A stretch of DNA of 64,000 nt from NCBI RefSeq assembly GCF_947501425.1, contig NZ_CANMVN010000001.1, forward strand, positions 248,001-312,000. Reading direction: 5' to 3'. Below are positions 56,031 to 64,000 of this stretch, piece by piece. This DNA comes from an uncultured Psychroserpens sp. GTDB lineage: Bacteria > Bacteroidota > Bacteroidia > Flavobacteriales > Flavobacteriaceae. The translations under genes and the position numbers were made by a program. Numbering within the stretch: the first letter of the stretch is position 1; the number at the start of each line of letters is the position of its first letter. The notes under the pieces were generated by a model. The model did not search any database. It saw nothing but the letters and a program-made list of their open reading frames with translations, and was not told where the DNA came from.

Positions 56031-58880
56031 TTAGAATCTTAAGTATACGTTTAAGTAGTAAGTTGTTCCATTTCCGTTGAAATAACGCGAACCAAAAACA
56101 GGACCATTATCTCTAGATTTATCCTCTAATACACGATCATAAGTGGCCAATCTTGATTGCTCAAATCCACCAGTTTTATATTCTTGATCAAAGATGTTAT
56201 TAATGGTTGCAAAGAACCCGATGAAATAATCACCAACTCTCCATGATTTTCCTCCTACTACATTGACAAGTACATAATCGTCAAATTGTTCTTGTTTTAA
56301 CAATTCTCTTGCAACATCTTCATTGTAACCAACAATAGGTTGGCCATCAAAATCTGAAGTAAAGTTTGCAGATCTTGCTAAGTTACTTACGTCAATATAC
56401 GCATTAGAGAAGTAGTTAGTTGTTAAACCAACATTCCAAAAGTCAGGATCACGATATTCAAATCCAATTTGGTAAGCACGTTCTGGTCCACCAGCTACGT
56501 GATAGTCTTTGATGTTTGTTGTTCCGTCACCAAAAGTAAGTGGACCATCAAAATCATCACTAGTTAAATATAAGTTAGGATTATTATTGAAGGTGTATTG
56601 TCCAACCGAAGCCGCAGCTTTTAATTTAATGGTTGGCGTCACTTGAGCCTCAAAACCTAATTCTACTCCTACATGTCTTTTCTCTACATTAGTTAGTATT
56701 TCTTGAACAAATGCATCTCCAGTATCTAAACCAAGTCCGGCGAGATCTTCGGTAAAGAAGAATCCAATATCAGTTCCATCCTCAAACCCTGAATAGAAAC
56801 CTGTAAGTCTTGCTTTGATTATTGGAGATCTAAAGATATAACTTGCATCAACAGATCTTATTTTTTCACTCTCTAAACCAATCACAACATCATTGTTCTG
56901 TCTAGCATTACTAAATGAATTTCTAATTGATGGTGCTTTTGTAAAGTAGCTTGCGTTAAAATCTATTAAGTGACGGCCAGTGATTTTGTATGTACCTCCA
57001 GCTTTTATTCCATAATTTGAAAAGTCTAATTTTTCACTTTTACCAAATGAACGAGCTCCTGCGAAGTTTCCATTATTGAATAAACCATTTCTTTGGTATG
57101 TTGTTTGTGAAATGTTAGCTCCTAAATAAAAGTCGATTTTGTTATATTTAAATTGAGCTTGTGCAAATCCAGTAACAACGTCAGCATCGATTTCATAGTT
57201 ATATTTGTAACGGTCTCCTTCTGTGACAATTCTGTTAGGATTATTAAGGTCACTTTGAGCAATATCTTCCAATGATTGGATAACATTAGCGTCTTCTTCA
57301 GCAAAGAAATCAACATCTAAATATCCTGTTCCACCTAAAAGATCTTTAAGGTTAGCAAAGTTTTCACTTTTAAGTTTTCTATAGCTTACCATCGCATTTA
57401 ATCTAATGCGCTCAGTTAATTCGGTGTCTAAGATAGAGTTTATAGTAAATTGTGAGTCATCATTTCTATCCTCTTGGATAGCATAAATAGAGTTTCCACC
57501 TTGAGCTCTAACAGTAGCATTTGCACTGTATAAAGCATTCCAATCTAATTGACCATCATTAACAAATTGCTGCTCAGCAATATAGGCTTGTTCATAGTCG
57601 TAAGCTGTTGGGTTTTGATCTCTTAAAAAATAACTTGGTAGATTTTGATAGTAGGTTGGATCAGGATTTCTAGCACCTCCTAAATAACTCGCTTGACCAT
57701 TAAAATTTACTAGTCGCGTTCCACCATTATCTATTCTTGTATTACCAATTTTACCAAACTGATAAGCAATGTTTGTATTTAATTTGGTTTTAGAAGAAAT
57801 ATCCCAGAAGTGGTTTAGCATTAAAATTGGTTCTTCAATCTCTCTAACTCTTGAATTTCTGATATCTCCATCTAATTCTCCCCAAAACGGATTGTATTCT
57901 CTTCCTTTTAAATTTAAAACTTCATCAGTAATCGCTGTAGAACGTCCACGTCTGTTTTGTGCATAAATACCAGTAAAGTTGATACTGTGTTTATCATTGA
58001 TTTTTTTCTCTACTGCAGCAAAAAACGAATTAGAGTCATAAAGTGTTCCATCTATGAAACCTTCATTACCAAAACGTCTTGAGGCTAAGATAGAATAAGA
58101 CCATCCTCCTTGCAGTAATCCTGAATTATAGCTAGCCATGATACGACCTGTATAACTTCTATTTGCAGAAGCATAAGAAACTCTACCTCCTTTTCTGTAT
58201 TTAGAAGCACGCATTACAATATTGTTGGTACCTGCTAAATCTCCAAAAGTATAGTCATTAGCCGACATACCCATTGAGAATTCTTGGTTTCTTTGAACAT
58301 CATTCAATCCACCCCAATTTCCCCATTGTGGTCTACCATTAAATTGTTTGTTCATTTCAATACCATTGATAAGTACTTTACCATTGGCATTGTCTAAACC
58401 TCTAGGTCTGAAGAACGTTGCACTAAAGTCAAATGCAGCAGCACTTAAAAATTGATCTCTAGATGCCTGTAATAAACCAGAAATATTATCTGTCAAACCA
58501 TCGTCTTCACTATTTAAATTGTCATCAGAAATTGAAATAATGAATAAATCTGTCTTGTCACTAGAGTCATAATCGAGGGTCATACCGCTTATATCAACAG
58601 TTTTACCTTCATTTACAACAATAGGATAACGTTTTGTAACATAACCTACCTTTTCAACTTTTAAAACTTGCTCTCCTAAAGGAACAATAGTTTCAAATTG
58701 GAATTCACCCATAGCGTCAGTTTTAACAGACTGACCAGTTTCTTCAATGGTGATAGTTACATCTGGAATCGGCTCCCCTGTTGTGCCATCTAGAACGCTA
58801 CCTTTGACAATAGTCTCCTGAGCGAAGGATGTTAACACGGAGAACATTCCGAATAAAAAAATAAAAAAACTTTTTTTCAT
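56031..58880 (-). CDS. TonB-dependent receptor with carboxypeptidase-regulatory-like N-terminal domain
   Basis: 949 residues. Signal peptide ending TSFAQ; a carboxypeptidase-regulatory-like beta sandwich (about 22-105; VKGSVLDGTTGEPIPDVTI); a plug domain (about 120-230; FFRPRGLDNANGKVLINGIEM); and a 22-strand barrel ending LNVYLRF with terminal Phe. It is not a canonical SusC: no SusD gene is adjacent, and the DUF5689 lipoprotein takes that position. It imports a bulky ligand with TonB energy; the ligand is unknown. A TAAATTTG box (minus strand, 58937-58944) may be its promoter. Confidence 0.93.
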   Translation of the reverse strand: MKKSFFIFLFGMFSVLTSFAQETIVKGSVLDGTTGEPIPDVTITIEETGQSVKTDAMGEFQFETIVPLGEQVLKVEKVGYVTKRYPIVVNEGKTVDISGMTLDYDSSDKTDLFIISISDDNLNSEDDGLTDNISGLLQASRDQFLSAAAFDFSATFFRPRGLDNANGKVLINGIEMNKQFNGRPQWGNWGGLNDVQRNQEFSMGMSANDYTFGDLAGTNNIVMRASKYRKGGRVSYASANRSYTGRIMASYNSGLLQGGWSYSILASRRFGNEGFIDGTLYDSNSFFAAVEKKINDKHSINFTGIYAQNRRGRSTAITDEVLNLKGREYNPFWGELDGDIRNSRVREIEEPILMLNHFWDISSKTKLNTNIAYQFGKIGNTRIDNGGTRLVNFNGQASYLGGARNPDPTYYQNLPSYFLRDQNPTAYDYEQAYIAEQQFVNDGQLDWNALYSANATVRAQGGNSIYAIQEDRNDDSQFTINSILDTELTERIRLNAMVSYRKLKSENFANLKDLLGGTGYLDVDFFAEEDANVIQSLEDIAQSDLNNPNRIVTEGDRYKYNYEIDADVVTGFAQAQFKYNKIDFYLGANISQTTYQRNGLFNNGNFAGARSFGKSEKLDFSNYGIKAGGTYKITGRHLIDFNASYFTKAPSIRNSFSNARQNNDVVIGLESEKIRSVDASYIFRSPIIKARLTGFYSGFEDGTDIGFFFTEDLAGLGLDTGDAFVQEILTNVEKRHVGVELGFEAQVTPTIKLKAAASVGQYTFNNNPNLYLTSDDFDGPLTFGDGTTNIKDYHVAGGPERAYQIGFEYRDPDFWNVGLTTNYFSNAYIDVSNLARSANFTSDFDGQPIVGYNEDVARELLKQEQFDDYVLVNVVGGKSWRVGDYFIGFFATINNIFDQEYKTGGFEQSRLATYDRVLEDKSRDNGPVFGSRYFNGNGTTYYLNVYLRF

Positions 58881-59017
58881 GCTTAATATTATGATTAATA
58901 GTTTAGGTGCATTAAATAATAGTTATTTAAGGCGTGCAAATTTACATTATTTATAATAAATACATACTTTTGGCTCGACATTTGTAATCAAGATAACGAT
59001 AACATAATATTCAAACT

Positions 59018-60085
59018 ATGAAACCATTACATTTTTCTCTGACAATTATTTGTTTTCTATTGACATTTAATAGTTTCTCACAAGAGGAAAAAAAAGAGAA
59101 GCGCTTTAAAATTCACACTTTAGCCTTCTACAATTTAGAGAATTTATTTGACACTATCAACGACGTTACCAAGTTTGATGAGCGCAGTCCTATTATGGAA
59201 ATCAAGGCTGACAGAGCTGGTATCTACAACAAGAAAGTTAATAATATGGCTAGAGTAATTGCTGATATTGGCGCAAGTACAACAGGTAACTCTCCAGCTT
59301 TGATAGGTGTTTGTGAAATTGAAAACAGGCAAGTATTAGTTGATGTGGTAAATCATCCTTTGTTACTGCCTAAGAATTATGGAATTATACACTACGAATC
59401 TCCAGATGTTAGAGGAATTGATGTAGCACTTTTATATCAAAAAGATTTATTTAAACCTACTAGCCACGACTCTTATGAACTATTAATTTATGATGATTTA
59501 AGTAGAAAGCGTGTGATTACCAGAGATCAACTTTTAGTCAGCGGAGAGCTTGACGGAGATCCCATTCATGTCATTGTTAATCACTGGCCTTCCAGAAGTG
59601 GAGGAGAAGCTAGAAGTCGATCAAAACGTGTAGGAGCAGCAAAACTCAACAAACGTATTATTGATTCTATCCAGTCTAAAGATCCTTACGCTAAAATATT
59701 TACAATGGGAGATTTAAATGACGACCCAACTAATGCAAGTGTAAAAGATGTTTTAAAAGCGAAAAGTGATAAAGAAGATTTGAAATTAAAAGAGATATAC
59801 AATCCTTTTGAAAGAATGTTTACTGATAAAGGCTACGGAACGACAGCCTACAGAGATGCCTGGAGTTTATTTGATCAGATTATGATGACTGAGCCTTTAA
59901 TAAAAAAAGATGATTATTCATCTTTTAGATTCTACAAAGCTGGAATTTATAACAAAGCATACCTTACCAACAAAAGAGGGCGTTATAGAGGGTATCCTTT
60001 CAGAAGTTTTGCAGATGGTGGCTTTACAGGAGGCTTTAGTGACCACTTCCCAGTATATGTATACTTAATTAAACAAGTGGACTAA
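59018..60085 (+). CDS. Secreted endonuclease/exonuclease/phosphatase family protein
   Basis: 355 residues with a signal peptide (FNSFSQ, about residue 22). The EEP domain starts HTLAFYNLENLFD and retains VCEIENRQV (Glu), VRGIDVALLY, VNHWPSRSGG, MGDLNDDPT and GFSDHFPVYV, so the metal and catalytic residues appear intact. Paralogue of the cytoplasmic protein at 39118. It is transcribed divergently from the TonB receptor and DUF5689 lipoprotein. Acting in the periplasm or outside, it could hydrolyse nucleic acids, phospholipids or other phosphodiesters. Confidence 0.9.
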   Translation: MKPLHFSLTIICFLLTFNSFSQEEKKEKRFKIHTLAFYNLENLFDTINDVTKFDERSPIMEIKADRAGIYNKKVNNMARVIADIGASTTGNSPALIGVCEIENRQVLVDVVNHPLLLPKNYGIIHYESPDVRGIDVALLYQKDLFKPTSHDSYELLIYDDLSRKRVITRDQLLVSGELDGDPIHVIVNHWPSRSGGEARSRSKRVGAAKLNKRIIDSIQSKDPYAKIFTMGDLNDDPTNASVKDVLKAKSDKEDLKLKEIYNPFERMFTDKGYGTTAYRDAWSLFDQIMMTEPLIKKDDYSSFRFYKAGIYNKAYLTNKRGRYRGYPFRSFADGGFTGGFSDHFPVYVYLIKQVD

Positions 60086-60107
60086 ATCATAAGATACAAT
60101 ACAATAT

Positions 60108-60143
60108 AAAAAAAGCGCTATTTATAAATAGCGCTTTTTTTAT
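60108..60143. terminator. Bidirectional terminator
   Basis: AAAAAAAGCGCTATTTA and TAAATAGCGCTTTTTTT form a near-perfect hairpin between convergent genes. Confidence 0.93.
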
Positions 60144-60146
60144 GTT

Positions 60147-60584
60147 TTAAAACCATGTATTCCAAGGAATTTTTGCCAGTACTAAAATTAAAGCTAAAGT
60201 GTAAAAAATAGCTAGCATTTTAAATTTTGGTTTTGAGGTTAATTTCTTTTTATGTTTTGAATATCCAATTGTTATTAAAACAACTGCAATTATCATTGTA
60301 ATAGGATGCTCAATAATATTAGAACGCAACGTTTTATTTTTCATGACTTCGCCCATTCCAGTGTCGCTTATTACTGAAAGGTAATTTGAAGCAAAGAATA
60401 CTACAATACCAATAAGCAATTGAATATGAGTAACAATTAATGTGAATAGTGAAATTCTAAAATCTACAGCTTGGAATTCTTTCCCACTGAACAACTTTAT
60501 TAACGCATTAAATGTTGCTATAACTAGCATTAACAGTACTAGGTAAGCCCAGTAAGAGTGAAGCATTTTAACAATATCGTACAT
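60147..60584 (-). CDS. Four-helix membrane protein with conserved intramembrane histidines
   Basis: 145 residues, four predicted membrane helices. Histidines sit near the start of three of them: His9 (MLHSYWAY), His53 (VTHIQLLIG) and His93 (IEHPITMII). This pattern recalls heme-b-binding four-helix proteins (cytochrome b561/CopD type), but no family is certain. The promoter at 60611-60645 is well formed. Single gene. Confidence 0.75.
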   Translation of the reverse strand: MYDIVKMLHSYWAYLVLLMLVIATFNALIKLFSGKEFQAVDFRISLFTLIVTHIQLLIGIVVFFASNYLSVISDTGMGEVMKNKTLRSNIIEHPITMIIAVVLITIGYSKHKKKLTSKPKFKMLAIFYTLALILVLAKIPWNTWF

Positions 60585-60610
60585 GTTGTATAGTTTAAAT
60601 ATTACAACAA

Positions 60611-60645
60611 CAAAGGTATGAATTATATGTAATTATTCTTCCAAA
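60611..60645 (-). promoter_or_regulatory. Promoter of the four-helix membrane protein gene
   Basis: On the minus strand, TTTG (complement of 60642-60645), a 23-bp spacer and TACCTTTG (complement of 60611-60618), with about 26 nt to the ATG at 60584. Confidence 0.65.
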
Positions 60646-60672
60646 CTAATTGTGAAGTCCGTAAATCCTTAA

Positions 60673-62331
60673 CTAAGAGTAATATATATAGACGCCAATC
60701 ACTATAGCTACAATAATTGCTCCTGCACTTTTTGCATATTTCCATGGGGAGATGTCTACGTCTTCTGTGAATTCTTGCTTATACACTTCTGGTCTTGGCT
60801 TAAAGTAACCAATGAGCAACATGATAACGACATTCAATACAAACAGTATGGCCATGATATGTAAAAAATGTGGATAAGTATCAACTTCAATAATTTTTAA
60901 AGCCTCTGGATTTGTAACACCGTTAATTTTAGCTTCCTCCAAAGCATTGTTCGTTAGTTTAGGCCTAATGATAAACTCACTGATAATATAGAGAATGGAG
61001 CCAGATAATAATCCGATTTTTGCAGCAAGGGCTGGCACTCTTTTGGTAACAAATCCAACAAAAATAATAGTTAGAATAGGAATACTATAAATACCATTGA
61101 CTTGCTGGAGATAATCAAAAATACTCTCCAGATCTGATAGGAAAGGTGCAATTAACATGGCTCCTATAGCGAGAATTATGCCGAAGAGTTTACCATATTT
61201 TACAGTTGTCTTTTCATTGGCTTCGGGATTGATATGTTGCTTGTAAATATCTATACCAAATAGGGTCACCGAACTATTAAGAACACTATTGAATGAACTC
61301 AAAATAGCACCAAATAACACAGCAGCAAAGAAACCAATGAGTTCTGGAGGTAGTACTTTTTTTACCAATTCTCCATAAGCCTGATCTGGAGCAGATACAT
61401 TTAAAAGTCCTTTTTGATGCATGTAATAAGCAATAATTCCAGGTACAACAACAATTAATGGCCCTAATATTTTAATAAAAGATCCTAAAAGCAACCCTTT
61501 CTGACCTTCCTTTAAGTTTTTTGCGCCTAATGCACGTTGGATAATTTGCTGATTGGTTCCCCAATAAAATAGTTGTACAAGCATCATTCCTGTAAATATG
61601 GTAGCAAATGGAACCGAAGCGGTTTTAGATCCAATAGAATCAAATTTTTCAGGAATTTCAGTTTGCAGTCTTGCAATGCCATCAAATACACTTCCGTCGC
61701 CAATAAGCATTAAGCCAAAAACCGGAATCATGACACCTCCAATGAGTAAACCAATGGCATTTATGGTGTCAGAAACCGCTACGGCTTTAAGTCCGCCAAA
61801 TACAGCATAGATTGAGCCAATAATTCCTATTCCCCAAACACAGATCCATAGTGCAGCTTTTTCTGAAACGTTTAAGAGTTCCGGAACATCAAACATAGCA
61901 CTTATAGCTAAAGATCCAGAGTATAGAATGGTAGGAAGCAAGACCACTACATAACCTGTTAAAAATAGTGCAGATGTCAATGTTTTAGTGGTAACGTCAA
62001 AGCGTTTTGCTAAAAACTGAGGAATGGTAGTCAGTCCACCTTTCAAATACTTAGGCAGTAAGTATAATGCTGTAACGACCATGGCAATAGCAGCAAGGGT
62101 TTCCCATGCCATAACTAATATACCTTCAGTAAACGCAGAGCCATTAAGACCTACCAATTGTTCAGTAGATAAATTGGTCAACAGTAAAGAACCTGCAATA
62201 ACACCTGCAGTAAGACTTCTGCCTCCAAGAAAGTAGCCATCAGATGAGGTTTCATCAGTTTTTTTGGTAGCGAAGTAAGAGATAATAGCAACTAAAGCAG
62301 TGAAGCCAACAAAAGAAAGTATACCTATCAT
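60673..62331 (-). CDS. Sodium/solute symporter (SSS/SGLT family)
   Basis: 552 residues with about 14 membrane segments. Family landmarks: DGYFLGGRSLTAGVIAGSLL near residue 32, GLNGSAF, GGLKAVAVSDTINAIGLLIGG (split: GGLKAVAVSD, TINAIGLL), and FAAVLFGAILSSFNSVLNS carrying the sodium-site serines. Related to bacterial sugar and myo-inositol symporters, but the substrate cannot be fixed from sequence. Gap of 52 bp to the upstream pbpC stop. Confidence 0.93.
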   Translation of the reverse strand: MIGILSFVGFTALVAIISYFATKKTDETSSDGYFLGGRSLTAGVIAGSLLLTNLSTEQLVGLNGSAFTEGILVMAWETLAAIAMVVTALYLLPKYLKGGLTTIPQFLAKRFDVTTKTLTSALFLTGYVVVLLPTILYSGSLAISAMFDVPELLNVSEKAALWICVWGIGIIGSIYAVFGGLKAVAVSDTINAIGLLIGGVMIPVFGLMLIGDGSVFDGIARLQTEIPEKFDSIGSKTASVPFATIFTGMMLVQLFYWGTNQQIIQRALGAKNLKEGQKGLLLGSFIKILGPLIVVVPGIIAYYMHQKGLLNVSAPDQAYGELVKKVLPPELIGFFAAVLFGAILSSFNSVLNSSVTLFGIDIYKQHINPEANEKTTVKYGKLFGIILAIGAMLIAPFLSDLESIFDYLQQVNGIYSIPILTIIFVGFVTKRVPALAAKIGLLSGSILYIISEFIIRPKLTNNALEEAKINGVTNPEALKIIEVDTYPHFLHIMAILFVLNVVIMLLIGYFKPRPEVYKQEFTEDVDISPWKYAKSAGAIIVAIVIGVYIYYS

Positions 62332-62383
62332 AATGTAGTTTTAGTACTGTAAAATACTAAAAAGCAGATTAATCAATATTGTG

Positions 62384-64000
62384 TTATTCCGAAATAGAAA
62401 TCTGCCGTTTGGTTTCATTTCCATACTCATCAACGACTGTGATAAGGTGTTCTCCTGTTTCAGGAACAATAGCAAGCTCATGTATATCTCTTGTGGTGCC
62501 TACGTAAGTTTGATCGAGATACCAGAACACCTTAGCCTCTGGTTTGGAGTGGGCAATTTTTAATACCAGATCATTGGTTTCTCCGTCAAAATCCTTAGGT
62601 AAAAAGACCGTGTTATTCCGCTTCGGATAAATAAAATTCATAGCCTCCTGAGGTTCTCCCAAACAATCTAACCTCAATTTTGGCAATGGTTTATAAAATG
62701 GGTTTTTAGTTTTATAGTAGTATTCTTTTATAGGTGATAATACAAACCAGGGTTTGTGCTTAATATTGCTAAGGTCTTCACAAGACGAATTGACCTGATA
62801 GGTTTCTGTAGCATCAACATGGGCAAGAATATGATACGGACAAGGTTGTGTTTTTAAACCACTTAACTGAATGTAACGTTGTTCTGTTTCATCACAAATA
62901 GTAGAAGCTCGATGTCCACTTTTAGAACAGATATTAACGGCTTGCATCTCGTCATACGGTTTTGAAAACCATTCGCTATTTGGTAACAGATCAAATACAT
63001 CAAATAAAATAGGCGCAGCTGTCTGCACACCAACTAATCCAGGACGACCTTCACCATCTGCATTGCCAACCCAAACTCCAACCACATAATCTTTTGTAGT
63101 GCCAATTGCCCATGCATCTCTAAAACCGAAACTTGTACCTGTCTTCCATGCAATTTGTTTTGAATCATCAAAAAACTCCCAGCTTTCATCACCTTCTGGT
63201 CTGTTCACTTTTTTTAAACTTTCATAAGTGAGATAAATAGAAGCCGCATCAAATAACGTTTTGTCTGTTGAGGTGCTTCCAAAGTTTACCATTTCCGAAG
63301 CTAAAAATGTAGGTTCTAAGAATTCATGGGTATAATATTCACTTGAGGTTTCAGAAAAATGATTCAATGTAGAAGATAGCGCAGCATAACTCTTACATAA
63401 ATCCCAAAGATTACTTTCAGCGCCTCCCAGAATTAGAGACAAACCATAATGATTAGCATTATATTTGAGATCTTTTAACTGTAGTTGTTTTAAATATTGA
63501 TGGAATCTGTCCAATCCGAAATCTTGTAACATTCGCACAGCTGGAACATTTAACGAACGTGATAATGCGCGACTTGCAGGAACTACACCATCAAATTCTT
63601 TATTGAAATTCTCTGGATTGTAGCTTCCAAACTGACTTGGGATATCTGTAACCAGAGTATTGGGTAAAATGTCGCCAGCATCAAGCATAGCAGCATATAA
63701 AAAAGGTTTTAGAATACTTCCTGTGCTTCTAGGCTTATCAATAATATCCACATCTTTTTGATGCGCTCTATCAGTTGGGGTATTACCAATATAAGCCAGA
63801 ACTTCTCTAGTGTGTACATCTAAAACCAAGACTGCAGCATTATGTATTTCATTTTGCTTAAGAAGATTATACTGGTTTTTAACTATATGATTTACACGTT
63901 CCTGAAGTTTACTATCAATGGTGGTTTGAATGCGTTTCCCTCGATTCGATATTGCCACTTTTTGTAAGAGATGAGGTGCAATTTGAGGTAGTGCATAAGG
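62384..64000 (-). CDS. pbpC: Penicillin-binding protein 1C (5' end outside window)
   Basis: The frame is open to the right-hand edge, so the transglycosylase domain and true start lie beyond it; 538 residues are visible. The transpeptidase domain begins near RIQTTIDSKLQERV, with the nucleophile motif S-x-x-K in STGSILKPF, an S-x-N-like SRSLNVPA and KTGT in WKTGTSFGFRD. The last 100 residues match the BiPBP_C domain of PBP1C (FIYPKRNNTVFLPKDFDG; VFWYLDQTYVG). It polymerises and crosslinks peptidoglycan. Intact motifs indicate an active enzyme. Confidence 0.95.
   Translation of the reverse strand, partial: PYALPQIAPHLLQKVAISNRGKRIQTTIDSKLQERVNHIVKNQYNLLKQNEIHNAAVLVLDVHTREVLAYIGNTPTDRAHQKDVDIIDKPRSTGSILKPFLYAAMLDAGDILPNTLVTDIPSQFGSYNPENFNKEFDGVVPASRALSRSLNVPAVRMLQDFGLDRFHQYLKQLQLKDLKYNANHYGLSLILGGAESNLWDLCKSYAALSSTLNHFSETSSEYYTHEFLEPTFLASEMVNFGSTSTDKTLFDAASIYLTYESLKKVNRPEGDESWEFFDDSKQIAWKTGTSFGFRDAWAIGTTKDYVVGVWVGNADGEGRPGLVGVQTAAPILFDVFDLLPNSEWFSKPYDEMQAVNICSKSGHRASTICDETEQRYIQLSGLKTQPCPYHILAHVDATETYQVNSSCEDLSNIKHKPWFVLSPIKEYYYKTKNPFYKPLPKLRLDCLGEPQEAMNFIYPKRNNTVFLPKDFDGETNDLVLKIAHSKPEAKVFWYLDQTYVGTTRDIHELAIVPETGEHLITVVDEYGNETKRQISISE

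Overview
The window is about 64 kb of chromosome from a member of the Bacteroidota, almost certainly a marine Flavobacteriaceae. The base composition is AT-rich and ribosome binding sites are weak. Several genes have a TAnnTTTG -7 box, the signature of the Bacteroidetes primary sigma factor. Many proteins carry lipobox or Sec signals. Two giant proteins end in the gliding-type (type B) C-terminal sorting domain of the type IX secretion system (T9SS). The gene families present (PorP/SprF, DUF3078, DUF2480, DUF5689, five-helix SdhC, duplicated M16 peptidases) fit this assignment. No tRNA, rRNA, CRISPR array, phage, transposase or plasmid gene was seen. I do not assign a genus.

Layout. 1-3028: two M16 peptidase subunits, one catalytic and one that has lost the zinc motif. 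3277-4437: promoter, rplU with a long C-terminal extension, rpmA and a terminator. 4449-6302: a hairpin-forming inverted repeat and a membrane-anchored MutS-like ATPase. 6391-9907: sdhCAB operon. 9945-17350: outer-membrane barrel, lipoprotein, esterase, AraC regulator and a large BNR/sortilin-like protein. 17535-22969: small glycine-rich membrane protein, aminopeptidase P, BrnQ carrier, serine hydrolase and alpha/beta hydrolase. 23034-25078: three small paralogous zinc-ribbon-like proteins around thiL. 25238-37772: the SUF iron-sulfur locus (sufA, B, C, D, S, E, DUF59, DUF2480, DUF3078). It is split by a reverse-strand PadR/HAAS/serine-hydrolase module and by an M43 metalloprotease, and it has a lipoprotein gene between sufB and sufC. 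37829-40083: hflX and a cytoplasmic endonuclease/exonuclease/phosphatase. 40302-54029: two giant T9SS substrates flanking one PorP/SprF-like and one OmpA-like gene. 54116-60085: a DUF5689 lipoprotein, a TonB-dependent receptor and a divergent secreted nuclease-like protein. 60147-64000: small membrane protein, sodium/solute symporter and the C-terminal part of pbpC.

How the genes work together. SufBCD is the scaffold complex, SufS and SufE supply sulfur, and SufA and the DUF59 protein deliver or mature clusters, for example to SdhB. The T9SS block looks like a SprB/SprF-type surface-adhesin locus in which two modular adhesins could share one PorP/SprF and OmpA-like pair. The 54.5-60.1 kb block looks like an outer-membrane acquisition unit in which a secreted phosphodiesterase/nuclease-like enzyme works beside an OB-fold-like surface lipoprotein and a TonB receptor.

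Most notable observations: a mosaic repeat of about 2.4 kb between the two giant adhesin genes, suggesting gene conversion; a single-base frameshift in the serine hydrolase inside the SUF locus; a PadR operator overlapping its own apparently leaderless promoter; and three C-x3-G-H/CxxC mini-proteins, two of which share a conserved upstream box.
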